This document shows positions 31,758-39,295 of a stretch of DNA of 64,000 nucleotides, one piece after another. How positions within the stretch are numbered: the first letter of the stretch is position 1; the number at the start of each line of letters is the position of its first letter. The stretch covers positions 1,798,001 through 1,862,000 of the forward strand of contig OY970321.1 of NCBI GenBank assembly GCA_963716735.1, written 5' to 3'. The notes beneath the pieces are model-generated. The model worked only from the letters and a program-made list of their open reading frames with translations. It was not told where the DNA came from and searched no databases. Made by a program: the position numbers and the translations under genes. This DNA comes from VRUE01 sp963716735. GTDB lineage: Bacteria > Actinomycetota > Thermoleophilia > Solirubrobacterales > 70-9.

Positions 31758-32887
31758 CAGCGAGTCCCCTCCGCCTTGTCCCAGGCGCCAGGCGTCCCAT
31801 GGCGCATCCGGTCCCAGAGCCCGAGGGCGATTGAGGCGGTGGTCTGCACGTAGTAGCGGGCGATCCGCAACGGCGCCAGGGGCAGCGCCTTGGCTAACAG
31901 CGCGGCGAGGAGGATGGCGAGCTGGGCGGCCAGCGTCACGGCATAGACCCACCCCTGACTCAGCAGGGCCACGTTCGCCGCCAGCGCGGTGAGATGCAGG
32001 AGGGGCGTCGCGTAGCGCAGCAGCCGGTGCGAGGCGACCTCGAAGGCGTAGAGCGGTGGATAGCCCCTGAGCCGGAACATCCCTTCGCCGACGACGATGT
32101 CCCAGATCCCGACCATCATCCGGCGTTTGCGGGCGAACTCGCCCTCCAGAGTCGGCACCATCTTCTCCTCGGCACCCGCCCAGGGCACGTAGAGCGAGCG
32201 CAGGCCCCGCTTGGCGAGCAGGAACGGAAGCGAGAGGTCATGGCTGCCGGCCGGCGGCAGTGGGATGTAAGCGTCGCGGCGCACGGCGTAGATCGCGCCA
32301 TTGCCCGCGGTGACCCCGGCCAGGCCGGACTCGAGCTCGCGCAGGGCCATCTCATAGCGCCAGTAGGAGCCCTCGAGGTTGTCGCCGGCGGCGTCGACGA
32401 AGCGAACCTGACCGCAGACGTAGCCCACGGTCCGGTCGGCGAAAGGCTCGATCAGATGACGGAGGGCGTCCAGCGCCCAGATGCTGTTGGCGTCGGAGAA
32501 AGCGAGGAGCTCGCCGCCGGCGCGCTCGGCGGCCGCATTCTGAGCGCTGACCTTGCCGCCGCGGGGCAGGTCGAGGACGAGGTCCGCACCGGCGGCGCGG
32601 GCCCGCTCGACCGTAGCGTCGGCGGAGCCATCGGAGGCGACAATCAGCTCGAGGCGCTCGCGCGGGTAGTCGAGGGCGAGCGCGTTGGCGACCTTCGCGG
32701 CGATCACCTCCTCCTCGTCGAAGGCGGCGACGATCAGCGAGACCCGCGGCAGCTCGTCCCAGGTGCCGGGGCTCAGGGTCGGGCGGCGGCGCAGGGCGAG
32801 CAACCCCCCCAGGACAAGCGGGTAGCCGAGGTGGGTGTAGAGAATCAGGGCCGCGCTGATCCAGAAGACGAGCGCGACGGCGATCAT
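31757..32887 (-). CDS. Membrane glycosyltransferase, family 2
   Basis: A 376-residue GT-A glycosyltransferase with an N-terminal helix (VALVFWISAALILYTHLGYP) and a C-terminal set of helices (LLHLTALAANVALL, AAQLAILLAALLAKALPLA). The nucleotide-sugar domain contains SLIVAAFDEEEVIAAKVAN, ELIVASDGSADAT, LLAFSDANSIW (DxD-like SDAN) and ARKRRMMVGIWD (QxxRW-like position, here RRMMVG). This build is that of processive or polyprenyl-linked glycosyltransferases. It overlaps the next gene by 4 nt. The acceptor is unknown. Confidence 0.88.
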   Translation of the reverse strand: MIAVALVFWISAALILYTHLGYPLVLGGLLALRRRPTLSPGTWDELPRVSLIVAAFDEEEVIAAKVANALALDYPRERLELIVASDGSADATVERARAAGADLVLDLPRGGKVSAQNAAAERAGGELLAFSDANSIWALDALRHLIEPFADRTVGYVCGQVRFVDAAGDNLEGSYWRYEMALRELESGLAGVTAGNGAIYAVRRDAYIPLPPAGSHDLSLPFLLAKRGLRSLYVPWAGAEEKMVPTLEGEFARKRRMMVGIWDIVVGEGMFRLRGYPPLYAFEVASHRLLRYATPLLHLTALAANVALLSQGWVYAVTLAAQLAILLAALLAKALPLAPLRIARYYVQTTASIALGLWDRMRHGTPGAWDKAEGTR

Positions 32888-34011
32888 CGGCGGGCCTCCA
32901 GTAGCTCCTCGTAGAGGGCGAGCGTCTGCCGCGCTGCCTCGTCCCAGGAGTAGGAGCCGGCCGCGGCGCGTGCGGCAGCCTCTCCGAGCTCGGCCCGCGC
33001 GTTCTCGCTCCCGACCAGCTCGCTCAGAGCCGTGGCGAGCGCCGACTGGTCGTCGGGCGGCACGAGGCGCGCCGCGTCCTGTTCCGCGACCTCGGGGAAG
33101 CCGCCCACGGCGCTCAGCACCAGCGGCTTGCCGAAGGCGAGGGCGGCGTAGAGGACGCCCGAGTGCTCGACGTCGCGGTAGGGCAGGACGACGACGTCGG
33201 CGCGGCGCATCAGCGCCGGGATCTCGGCGTCCTCGACGAAGCGGGTCAGAAAGCGGACGCGGCCCGGGGCTTCGGCGGCGAGGCGGCGCAGCGGCTCGAC
33301 GTCCATCCGCGGGTTGCCGACGATCCAGAGCTCGGCGCCCTCGACGCGGCGGAAGGCCTCGAGCAACGTGTCGATGCCCTTGTAGGGGCGCAGCAGGCCA
33401 AAGAAGAGGATCACGGGACCCTCCGCTCCCTCCAGCTCAGGCGCCAGTGGCTTCTCCTCCGGCAGCCGCGCCAGGTAGTCGAAGGCGCCGTGGTGGATTA
33501 CGCGGACCCGGTCGGGGTCGAGTCCGACCTGCTCGCGCAGGCGACGCGCACCGTGCTCGGAGTGGGCGATCACGGCGTCCATCGCCCCGAAGACGCGGCT
33601 GGCGGTCGCCAGCCGGCGGCGGCTCGGCCTGGGCGGCAACACGTAGTGAGCCGTCATCAGCCGGGGACGATGCGGCGGCAGCAGCCGCGCGTCGAGGGCA
33701 GGCGCGGTGAGCCACTGGTAGTGGATGACGTCGGCATCGACCTGGCGGCGGAAGCGCAGCATGTCCGGAAGGTGCTCGGCCAGCTTGAAGGCACGCCGTG
33801 CCGGGGCGTCGAGGCCACGCGAGGCGCTGCGGCGGTAGAAGCACTCCCGCACCCGGTAGCCGTCCGCCTCGGGGACCGGGCCGTAGAGGAAGTGGCTGGT
33901 CAGGAGCTCGACCTCGGCGCCGGCGCGGGCGAGCGCCGCGGCAAGGGCGCGGTCGTAGGGAGGCGTGAAGGCCGAGGGATCGACCAGCTGCACGCGGATC
34001 GGGTCCTGCAT
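32884..34011 (-). CDS. Glycosyltransferase family 4
   Basis: A 375-residue GT-B enzyme. The acceptor half includes IRVQLVDPSAFTPPYDRALA and LMTAHYVLPPRPSR. The donor half has ILFFGLLRPYKGIDTLLEAF, ELWIVGNPRMDVEP, VVVLPYRDVEHSGVLYAALA and FGKPLVLSAVGGFPEV with the usual E-x7-E region (EHSGVLYAALAFGK). The ATG at 34011 is chosen; a GTG further upstream would overlap the divergent gene. It is divergent from the glycosyltransferase at 34022 with only 10 nt between the two start codons, so promoters must lie inside the opposite genes or be leaderless. Confidence 0.88.
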   Translation of the reverse strand: MQDPIRVQLVDPSAFTPPYDRALAAALARAGAEVELLTSHFLYGPVPEADGYRVRECFYRRSASRGLDAPARRAFKLAEHLPDMLRFRRQVDADVIHYQWLTAPALDARLLPPHRPRLMTAHYVLPPRPSRRRLATASRVFGAMDAVIAHSEHGARRLREQVGLDPDRVRVIHHGAFDYLARLPEEKPLAPELEGAEGPVILFFGLLRPYKGIDTLLEAFRRVEGAELWIVGNPRMDVEPLRRLAAEAPGRVRFLTRFVEDAEIPALMRRADVVVLPYRDVEHSGVLYAALAFGKPLVLSAVGGFPEVAEQDAARLVPPDDQSALATALSELVGSENARAELGEAAARAAAGSYSWDEAARQTLALYEELLEARR

Positions 34012-34021
34012 CGGGGCGATT

Positions 34022-34948
34022 ATGGTGACCTCCGTGGCGCCCACGCTCTCCTACTGCGTCGTGAACACGAATGGCCGCGAGGACCTGCTCGCCTGCCTGG
34101 GCGCGATAGAGCGCACCCACCCGGCGAGAATCGAGCACGAGATCCTCGTCCTCGACAACGCCTCCGACGACGGCTCGGCCGAAGCGGTACGGGCGCTCGG
34201 GGGTGACATCCGCCTCATCGCCCTCGACCACCGGGCCGGCAAGGCGGAGAACGACTCGACCCTGCTGCGGGCGGCGCAGGGGCGCTACTGCCTGCTGCTC
34301 AACGAGGACTCCGAGCTGCGGCCGGGCGCGGCGGCGGCGCTGATGGCGGCGCTCGACGCGAACCCTCGTGCCGGTGCGGCAGGTGCGCAGCTGCTCGACT
34401 CCGCGGGCACTCCCGTCCCCTGCGCCTGGCACTTTCCCGGCGTCGGCACCGCGCTGGCAGGGGCGCTTTTCCTGCACCGTCACTTCACGGTGCAGAGCGT
34501 GGGCGGCGAGACCCGCGCCGTCGACTGGGCGCAGTCGAGCGCCTTGATGGTGCGGCGCGAGGCGGCAGCGGAGGTCGGCTACCTCGACCCTGCCTTCTTC
34601 GTCTACTACGACGAGTGCGACTTCTGCAAGCGCCTCGATGAGGCGGGCTGGCGCACCCTTTTCGTCCCGTCAGCGGAGGCTGTCCACCAAGACCAGCTCT
34701 CCACCGACCTCGGCACCGGCCTGCCCCGCATCGTCGAATTCCACCGCAACCGCGACCTCTACATGCGAAAGCACCGTGGGCGCCTCGCGACTATGACGGT
34801 GCGCATCCTCACCGCCTGGTCCTACGCCCTCCGAGCCCTCGCGGCTAGCGTCCTCCCAAATCAGCCCGCACGGATCTACTGGGCCCATGCGCGCCAAGCG
34901 CTGCTGCCCGGTCGCGGAGAAAGCATCCGCGACCGGGCTACGACCTAG
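34022..34948 (+). CDS. Glycosyltransferase family 2 (rhamnosyl/galactosyl-type)
   Basis: A 308-residue GT-A enzyme without membrane helices. Motifs: VVNTNGREDLLACLGAIERT, EILVLDNASDDGSAEAVRA, CLLLNEDSELRPGAAAALM, SSALMVRREAAAEVGYLDPA and YYDECDFCKRLDEAGW. This is the pattern of rhamnosyl- and galactofuranosyl-type GT2 enzymes. The ATG at 34022 has no clear SD. It is the only plus-strand gene in the exopolysaccharide block, and its end overlaps the converging flippase gene by 11 nt. Confidence 0.88.
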   Translation: MVTSVAPTLSYCVVNTNGREDLLACLGAIERTHPARIEHEILVLDNASDDGSAEAVRALGGDIRLIALDHRAGKAENDSTLLRAAQGRYCLLLNEDSELRPGAAAALMAALDANPRAGAAGAQLLDSAGTPVPCAWHFPGVGTALAGALFLHRHFTVQSVGGETRAVDWAQSSALMVRREAAAEVGYLDPAFFVYYDECDFCKRLDEAGWRTLFVPSAEAVHQDQLSTDLGTGLPRIVEFHRNRDLYMRKHRGRLATMTVRILTAWSYALRALAASVLPNQPARIYWAHARQALLPGRGESIRDRATT

Positions 34949-36479
34949 CGTCCTCGTCCATCTGCTCCGCCTCGAAGGCCTCCGGGAGCTGACCGTCCAC
35001 GGCGGCGGGGCGCTGGCTGGCGACTCGGTAGCGCTCCAGCAGCTCGCCGGGGTGACGAAGGTGGGCCAGCCAGCCGCGCTCCTCGGCGGTGAAGAAGCCG
35101 GAGAGGAGCAGCACGGCGGGATAGGCGAGCCAGAGCACGACCCGCCCGGCCAGCCCGGGCAAGCCGTCGGTCGGCAGGACCAGCTCGCCCAGTCCCACCA
35201 GCGCGGCGGTGACGACAACGATCCGCGCCAGGCGCCCCCATTCATAGGGGACCGGGAAGAGGCGCTGGGTGAACCCGTACATCAGCGCCACCACCACGAG
35301 GTAGGAGACGACCAGGGCGATGCCGGCGCCGACGATGCCCAGCGGCGGCACGAGAATGAGGTTGAGGACGACGTTGACGACCAGGGCCGCCCCGGTGGCC
35401 GGGAAGTTGAACTCGGTGCGGCCGGTCCTGCCGAGGATCACCAGCAGCACCATGTAGAGGGCGTAAAGGGTCACCGCCGTGGAGATCAGGCCGACCGCTT
35501 CGTAGGACTCGAAGAACTCCGGCGCGGCGAGGGCGCGTGCGATCCAGCGGGAGAGCAGCCACATCCCGGCGACGACGAAGGCGCACACGGCGAGGAAGTA
35601 GGTGACGACCGCCGCGTAGGCGCGCCTCGCCTCGTCGTCGTCGCGGATCGAGTAGGCGAGCGGCGGCCAGGCGAGCTGGAAGCCGCGAGCGAGGACGTTG
35701 ACCGCCTGGGAGAACTTGACCGCGAGCGAGTAGAGGCCGGCCTCGGCCAGCCCGACGGTGCGGACGATGATGATCCGGTCGACGAAGTTGAGCGCGTAGA
35801 GAGAGAGCTCGGCCGGCATCGTCGGCAGGCCGAAGCGCAGCATCCGGCGCAGCAGCGGCCGCTCGATCCGCAGCGAAAGCCGGCGCCGGTGGACGACGAT
35901 CAGCCCGAGCACGAAGGCGGCGCCGCTGACGTAGCTACCGAGCAGCAGCCCGCGGGCGCCCTCGTCCTCGCCGACGACCAGGACGACGGTGAGCGCGATC
36001 GCGGCGAGGACGTTGGCGATCGTCACGACGAAGAAGGCGCGGGCACGCTCCTCGAGCCGGAACAGGGTCAGCAGGTACTCGTGCAGGGTCAGCACCCAGA
36101 GGCCGCCGATCGCTATCCGCGTCAGGTCCGGCGCGGAGCGGTCGAGCAGCGCCTCGGAGATCGGCTCGGCGAAGGGCAACGCGATCAGGGCCGCAGCGGT
36201 GCCGAACCAGAAGAGCGCGGCGAAAGAGGTGGCGACCACACGCCGCGGGTCCTCGCCCGCCTTGTAGTAGAAGCGCAGCACGGCCTCGATCACGCCGAAG
36301 CGGATAACGATGCTGGCGGCGACGACCGCGGCAAAGAGGACCTCGGCGGCGCCGTAGTCGGCGGGCGTCAGGTAGCGCGTGTAGAGCGGCAGCAGCGCGA
36401 CCGCGATCAGCTTCGAGACGACGCTCGCCGCGGTATAGGCGGCGCCGGTCGTCGCGAGGCGGCGGAGGTAGCCCGACAC
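34938..36479 (-). CDS. Polysaccharide flippase (Wzx/MATE-like)
   Basis: A 513-residue integral membrane protein with about 12-14 helices. Family hallmarks: N-terminal TAASVVSKLIAVALLPLYTR and YLTPADYGAAEVLFAA, mid-protein MLRFGLPTMPAELSLYALNF, DRIIIVRTVGLAEAGLYSLA and the second half KFSQAVNVLARGFQLAWPPL. It moves undecaprenyl-linked repeat units across the membrane. The gene starts 9 nt before the O-antigen-ligase-like gene, in the same direction. Confidence 0.93.
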   Translation of the reverse strand: MSGYLRRLATTGAAYTAASVVSKLIAVALLPLYTRYLTPADYGAAEVLFAAVVAASIVIRFGVIEAVLRFYYKAGEDPRRVVATSFAALFWFGTAAALIALPFAEPISEALLDRSAPDLTRIAIGGLWVLTLHEYLLTLFRLEERARAFFVVTIANVLAAIALTVVLVVGEDEGARGLLLGSYVSGAAFVLGLIVVHRRRLSLRIERPLLRRMLRFGLPTMPAELSLYALNFVDRIIIVRTVGLAEAGLYSLAVKFSQAVNVLARGFQLAWPPLAYSIRDDDEARRAYAAVVTYFLAVCAFVVAGMWLLSRWIARALAAPEFFESYEAVGLISTAVTLYALYMVLLVILGRTGRTEFNFPATGAALVVNVVLNLILVPPLGIVGAGIALVVSYLVVVALMYGFTQRLFPVPYEWGRLARIVVVTAALVGLGELVLPTDGLPGLAGRVVLWLAYPAVLLLSGFFTAEERGWLAHLRHPGELLERYRVASQRPAAVDGQLPEAFEAEQMDEDARS

Positions 36480-36488
36480 GCTGGGAGG

Positions 36489-38021
36489 CTACGTCTCGGC
36501 GCGGACCGGGAGTACGGCAAGCGAGGTGCCGGCTGCCAGCAGGACCCAGGTGATCGGGTCCTCGTAGAAGCCGGCGTAGGCCATGGTGTGGACCAGGAGG
36601 GCTACGAAGGTGGCGAGGACGGCTGCTCGGGCTACGACGAGGGCTGGGGTGTCCCCCTCCGCAAACCCGCGCTGGGGGGGCCTCTCGGGCTCATCTCGGG
36701 GCGTGCTCACAAGTTTTCGGAGGGGGACACCCCAGCCCAGGCCGGTGCCCATCGTCCAGAGAGCGGTGGCCAGTAAAGCTACGTAGGCGAGGAGGCCGAT
36801 CAGGCCCTGCTCAGCTGCAACGGTCACAGGCTCGGTGTGGGAGACGACTACGGGAGCTTTCTTGGTTGCCGCGTGCTCGCGGTAAGCGCGGGGGAAGCTG
36901 CCGGCGCCGTACCCCCAGAGGGGCCTTTGACCGAACAGCTTGGTCCCTCCCGAGACCAGATTGCCGCGGCCGCCGGTATCGGAGTTGATGCGGTCGGGGC
37001 TGAGCTTCGAGACCCCGCCGGCGAATAGGACGATGACTACAGCCAAGACAGCTCCTGCTCCGACAGCCGCAAGCGTCCAGCGCCAGCTCCAGCGCAGAGC
37101 GGCGAGGACGGCCAGGCCCGCGAGCAGGGCGGCGAAGCTGGACTGGGAGAAAGTCAGCACCAGCCCCAGCCAAAGTACCGCGACCAGCCCACTCAACAGG
37201 GCAAGCGTGCGACGTTCCTTTGCCCACAGCAGCGCCGACATCGCAATGACGATCACCAGCGCCAGGTAGCGCCCGTAGATATTGGGGTCCCAGAAGATCG
37301 AGTTGACCCGGAAGTACGTGTGGAATTCGTTCGACCTGATCACCTGGTCGTTCCAGAAGAGCTCTCGACTTAGGTACTCGACCGAACCCACCAGCACGAA
37401 CGCCACAGCCTCAAGAGCAACCACCCACAGCACGAGCACAAGAAGCTTCCGGTCCCACTCCACATCTCGCAGCAGCGCATACACCAGCGAGAAAGGCACG
37501 AAGAAAAAGCAAACGTTCTGCAGCGATTTGGAGAAGTCAGGTGAGTACAACGTCTGCAGCGCGTAGAGAAGTACGACTCCGGCCAGAACCCAAGCAAGGA
37601 GCGCCGGGGTGCGCTCACCCTCCTGCCGCTCACCAAGCGCCGTGGCGAGAACTCCCGCCGCAATCACCAGATACAACGGCACCAGCAGATTTGCGGTGTC
37701 GCCGCCGGCATGGAGTGGGATACGGAAGGGAAGTGCGGCGACGATCGCGAGCGGTAGCAGCGTCGGCCAGCGGCGAAAGGCGGCAGTGAGGCTCGCGACT
37801 GCTGCCAGTCCCGCAACTACGAGGACGACGAGCCGGGCCGAGCTGTCGCGCAAGTCGACGATCTGGGCGGAGTGCCACTGGTCGCCGAGGATCAGGATCG
37901 GGAAGAGGGCGAGCGCCAACAGCATCGCCGCAGACCGCGGGCGTCCCACGGGCAAGAGGATCGTGGCGGCTGCCGAGCCTGCGGCAACCAGGACACCCAC
38001 GGCGGCGAGGACGCCGCTCAA
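36489..38021 (-). CDS. O-antigen ligase/polymerase-like protein
   Basis: A 510-residue membrane protein with 10-12 helices and the family's large periplasmic loop: NGxGNxxSGxxxLFGQRPLWGYGAGSFPRAY. It likely polymerises or transfers the polysaccharide on the outer face of the membrane. Residues about 429-461 (GWGVPLRKLVSTPRDE... to EGDTPAL) are encoded by a 98-bp inverted repeat (36641-36738), in frame. This stretch is hydrophilic and sits between two helices, so it would be a tolerated loop extension. The start overlaps the FlgD-Ig-like gene by 4 nt (ATGA). Confidence 0.86.
   Translation of the reverse strand: MSGVLAAVGVLVAAGSAAATILLPVGRPRSAAMLLALALFPILILGDQWHSAQIVDLRDSSARLVVLVVAGLAAVASLTAAFRRWPTLLPLAIVAALPFRIPLHAGGDTANLLVPLYLVIAAGVLATALGERQEGERTPALLAWVLAGVVLLYALQTLYSPDFSKSLQNVCFFFVPFSLVYALLRDVEWDRKLLVLVLWVVALEAVAFVLVGSVEYLSRELFWNDQVIRSNEFHTYFRVNSIFWDPNIYGRYLALVIVIAMSALLWAKERRTLALLSGLVAVLWLGLVLTFSQSSFAALLAGLAVLAALRWSWRWTLAAVGAGAVLAVVIVLFAGGVSKLSPDRINSDTGGRGNLVSGGTKLFGQRPLWGYGAGSFPRAYREHAATKKAPVVVSHTEPVTVAAEQGLIGLLAYVALLATALWTMGTGLGWGVPLRKLVSTPRDEPERPPQRGFAEGDTPALVVARAAVLATFVALLVHTMAYAGFYEDPITWVLLAAGTSLAVLPVRAET
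36641..36738. repeat. In-frame long inverted repeat inside the O-antigen ligase gene
   Basis: Arms of 21 bp match perfectly (36641-36661 and 36718-36738; left begins GGGCTGGGGTGTCCCC) and extend inward by CAAAC/TTTG with one mismatch. The loop is 56 nt. The ligase reading frame stays open through it. It has the same build as the hairpin in the FemAB-like gene (30362), but not the same sequence. Confidence 0.75.
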
Positions 38022-38503
38022 GCGGCTCCCCTCGCCCGCTTGCAGACACGAGATGGGCTGCGTGGAGCGTCATGCAGGCGCATCACTCCACCGGGCACCA
38101 GCGTCCGCTCCTGGCCGAGAAGTTTGACTCGCAGCTTGTAGCGGCCGGGCGGTGCGATGCCGTCTTCGCGCATGCGCCCGTCCCAGTAGAAGGTGAAGAA
38201 GCGGTAGCGCTGCAGGTAGACGTCGCGGGCGAGGGTGACGACCAGTCCGCCGCCTGGTTTGACCACCTGCACGTCGGCGTGATCGGAGCGGGTGACCCGG
38301 AAGCGGATCCGGATGCGGTCGAAGCGGCAGTCGCCGTTTGGCGTCAGCGCCCGGCTGGCGGCGGTACCGAAGGTGACCCGGTCGAGAACGAGAGGATCGC
38401 GCTTGAGGTGCTGAGACCAGGCGAAGGCGGCAACCGTGGCGAGGACGAGCAGGGAGAAGACGATCGCGGCGGCGCTGACCCGCTCAGCCCGTCGTCGAGG
38501 CAT
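38018..38503 (-). CDS. Membrane-anchored FlgD-Ig-like protein
   Basis: A 161-residue protein. An N-terminal anchor helix (VSAAAIVFSLLVLATVAAFA) is followed by a beta-sandwich (RALTPNGDCRFDRIRIRFRV ... YLQRYRFFTFYWDGRMREDG, IAPPGRYKLRVKLLGQERTL). TPNGDxxxDxIxIxFRV...WDG...PPGxY is the FlgD-Ig pattern. The function in this locus is not known; it may bind the polysaccharide machinery outside the membrane. It overlaps the LytR_C gene by 20 nt and the ligase gene by 4 nt, all in one direction. Confidence 0.72.
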   Translation of the reverse strand: MPRRRAERVSAAAIVFSLLVLATVAAFAWSQHLKRDPLVLDRVTFGTAASRALTPNGDCRFDRIRIRFRVTRSDHADVQVVKPGGGLVVTLARDVYLQRYRFFTFYWDGRMREDGIAPPGRYKLRVKLLGQERTLVPGGVMRLHDAPRSPSRVCKRARGAA

Positions 38504-39278
38504 TGTCCTCGCCGATCACGACCGCGACCGGGGCGCCCGCCGAGAGCGATGCGATCTCCGAGGTCATCGGCCGCACCCGCGAGATTTCCAGATCGTCGGC
38601 CACCCGGTGTGCCTGACGGCCCTCTCCCGGAGCGAACATGACGACGCTTTCGGCGAAGCTCGAGCGGCTGTTGGTGACGGCGCCGAGTTGGAAGCCGCGG
38701 CGCTCGACCATGTCGCCATAGGTGCCCGCCAGCCCTTCCACGGCCGTGCCGTTGAGCACCGTCACCTCGATTTCGCTCGGCTTGATCGAGTGGGAGACCT
38801 GCTTGCCGCCCTTGCCGCCTCGTCCGTCGTCGTCGGAGCCCTGGGTCAGCGCGTAGGCGGCTCCGCCGGCGATCACGACGAGAACCACGAAGAGACCGAC
38901 GAGGTAGCGGGGGTCTCCAAGCCGGGCTCCCAGCCCACCGCCCCCACCCTCGCCGTCGCGCGAGAAGCGCGCGCGCATCCGCTCGCTCCGAGTCAGTTCG
39001 GGCAGCCCCGCCTCACGGCGCTGCCGGCGATGCTCGCGCAGCTCGGCCGCCTGCTGCTCCGCGGTGCGAGCCTCTTCCATGCGCATCTCCTCGGCCCGCT
39101 CCGCCGCGGCGGCCGAGGTCGTCTCCTTGCGCTCGGAGTCGCGCTCGGGCGCAGATCCGGCCCACTCGCGCAGGCGGCGGATGTCGCGCCCCTGCGCGAA
39201 AGAGAGCAAGGCGAGCAGGGCCAAGCCGAGAAAGGCAAGCAGACCCGCGAAAGCCCCTATTTCCTTGATCAGCTCCAA
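38484..39278 (-). CDS. LytR C-terminal domain protein with two membrane helices
   Basis: A 264-residue protein. Helix 1 is at the N-terminus (IGAFAGLLAFLGLALLALLSF), followed by a charged stretch of about 90 residues (RAEEMRMEEARTAEQQAAEL), helix 2 (YLVGLFVVLVVIAGGAAYAL), then a LytR_C domain (EIEVTVLNGTAVEGLAGTYG and MVERRGFQLGAVTNSRSSFA). LytR_C domains occur in LytR-CpsA-Psr enzymes that attach polymers to the cell wall, but the catalytic LCP domain is absent. A scaffold or adapter role in polysaccharide attachment is possible. It is 17 nt from the CapD-type gene, same strand. Confidence 0.84.
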   Translation of the reverse strand: MELIKEIGAFAGLLAFLGLALLALLSFAQGRDIRRLREWAGSAPERDSERKETTSAAAAERAEEMRMEEARTAEQQAAELREHRRQRREAGLPELTRSERMRARFSRDGEGGGGGLGARLGDPRYLVGLFVVLVVIAGGAAYALTQGSDDDGRGGKGGKQVSHSIKPSEIEVTVLNGTAVEGLAGTYGDMVERRGFQLGAVTNSRSSFAESVVMFAPGEGRQAHRVADDLEISRVRPMTSEIASLSAGAPVAVVIGEDNASTTG

Positions 39279-39295
39279 GGGTTGGCTGCGAGAGG

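Noticed and set aside
34887..36776. A 629-codon plus-strand frame over the flippase gene
   Set aside because: The flippase has typical helices and family motifs; the plus frame is a charged, low-complexity shadow. Part of it lies in the palindrome at 36641, so both strands give similar peptides there.
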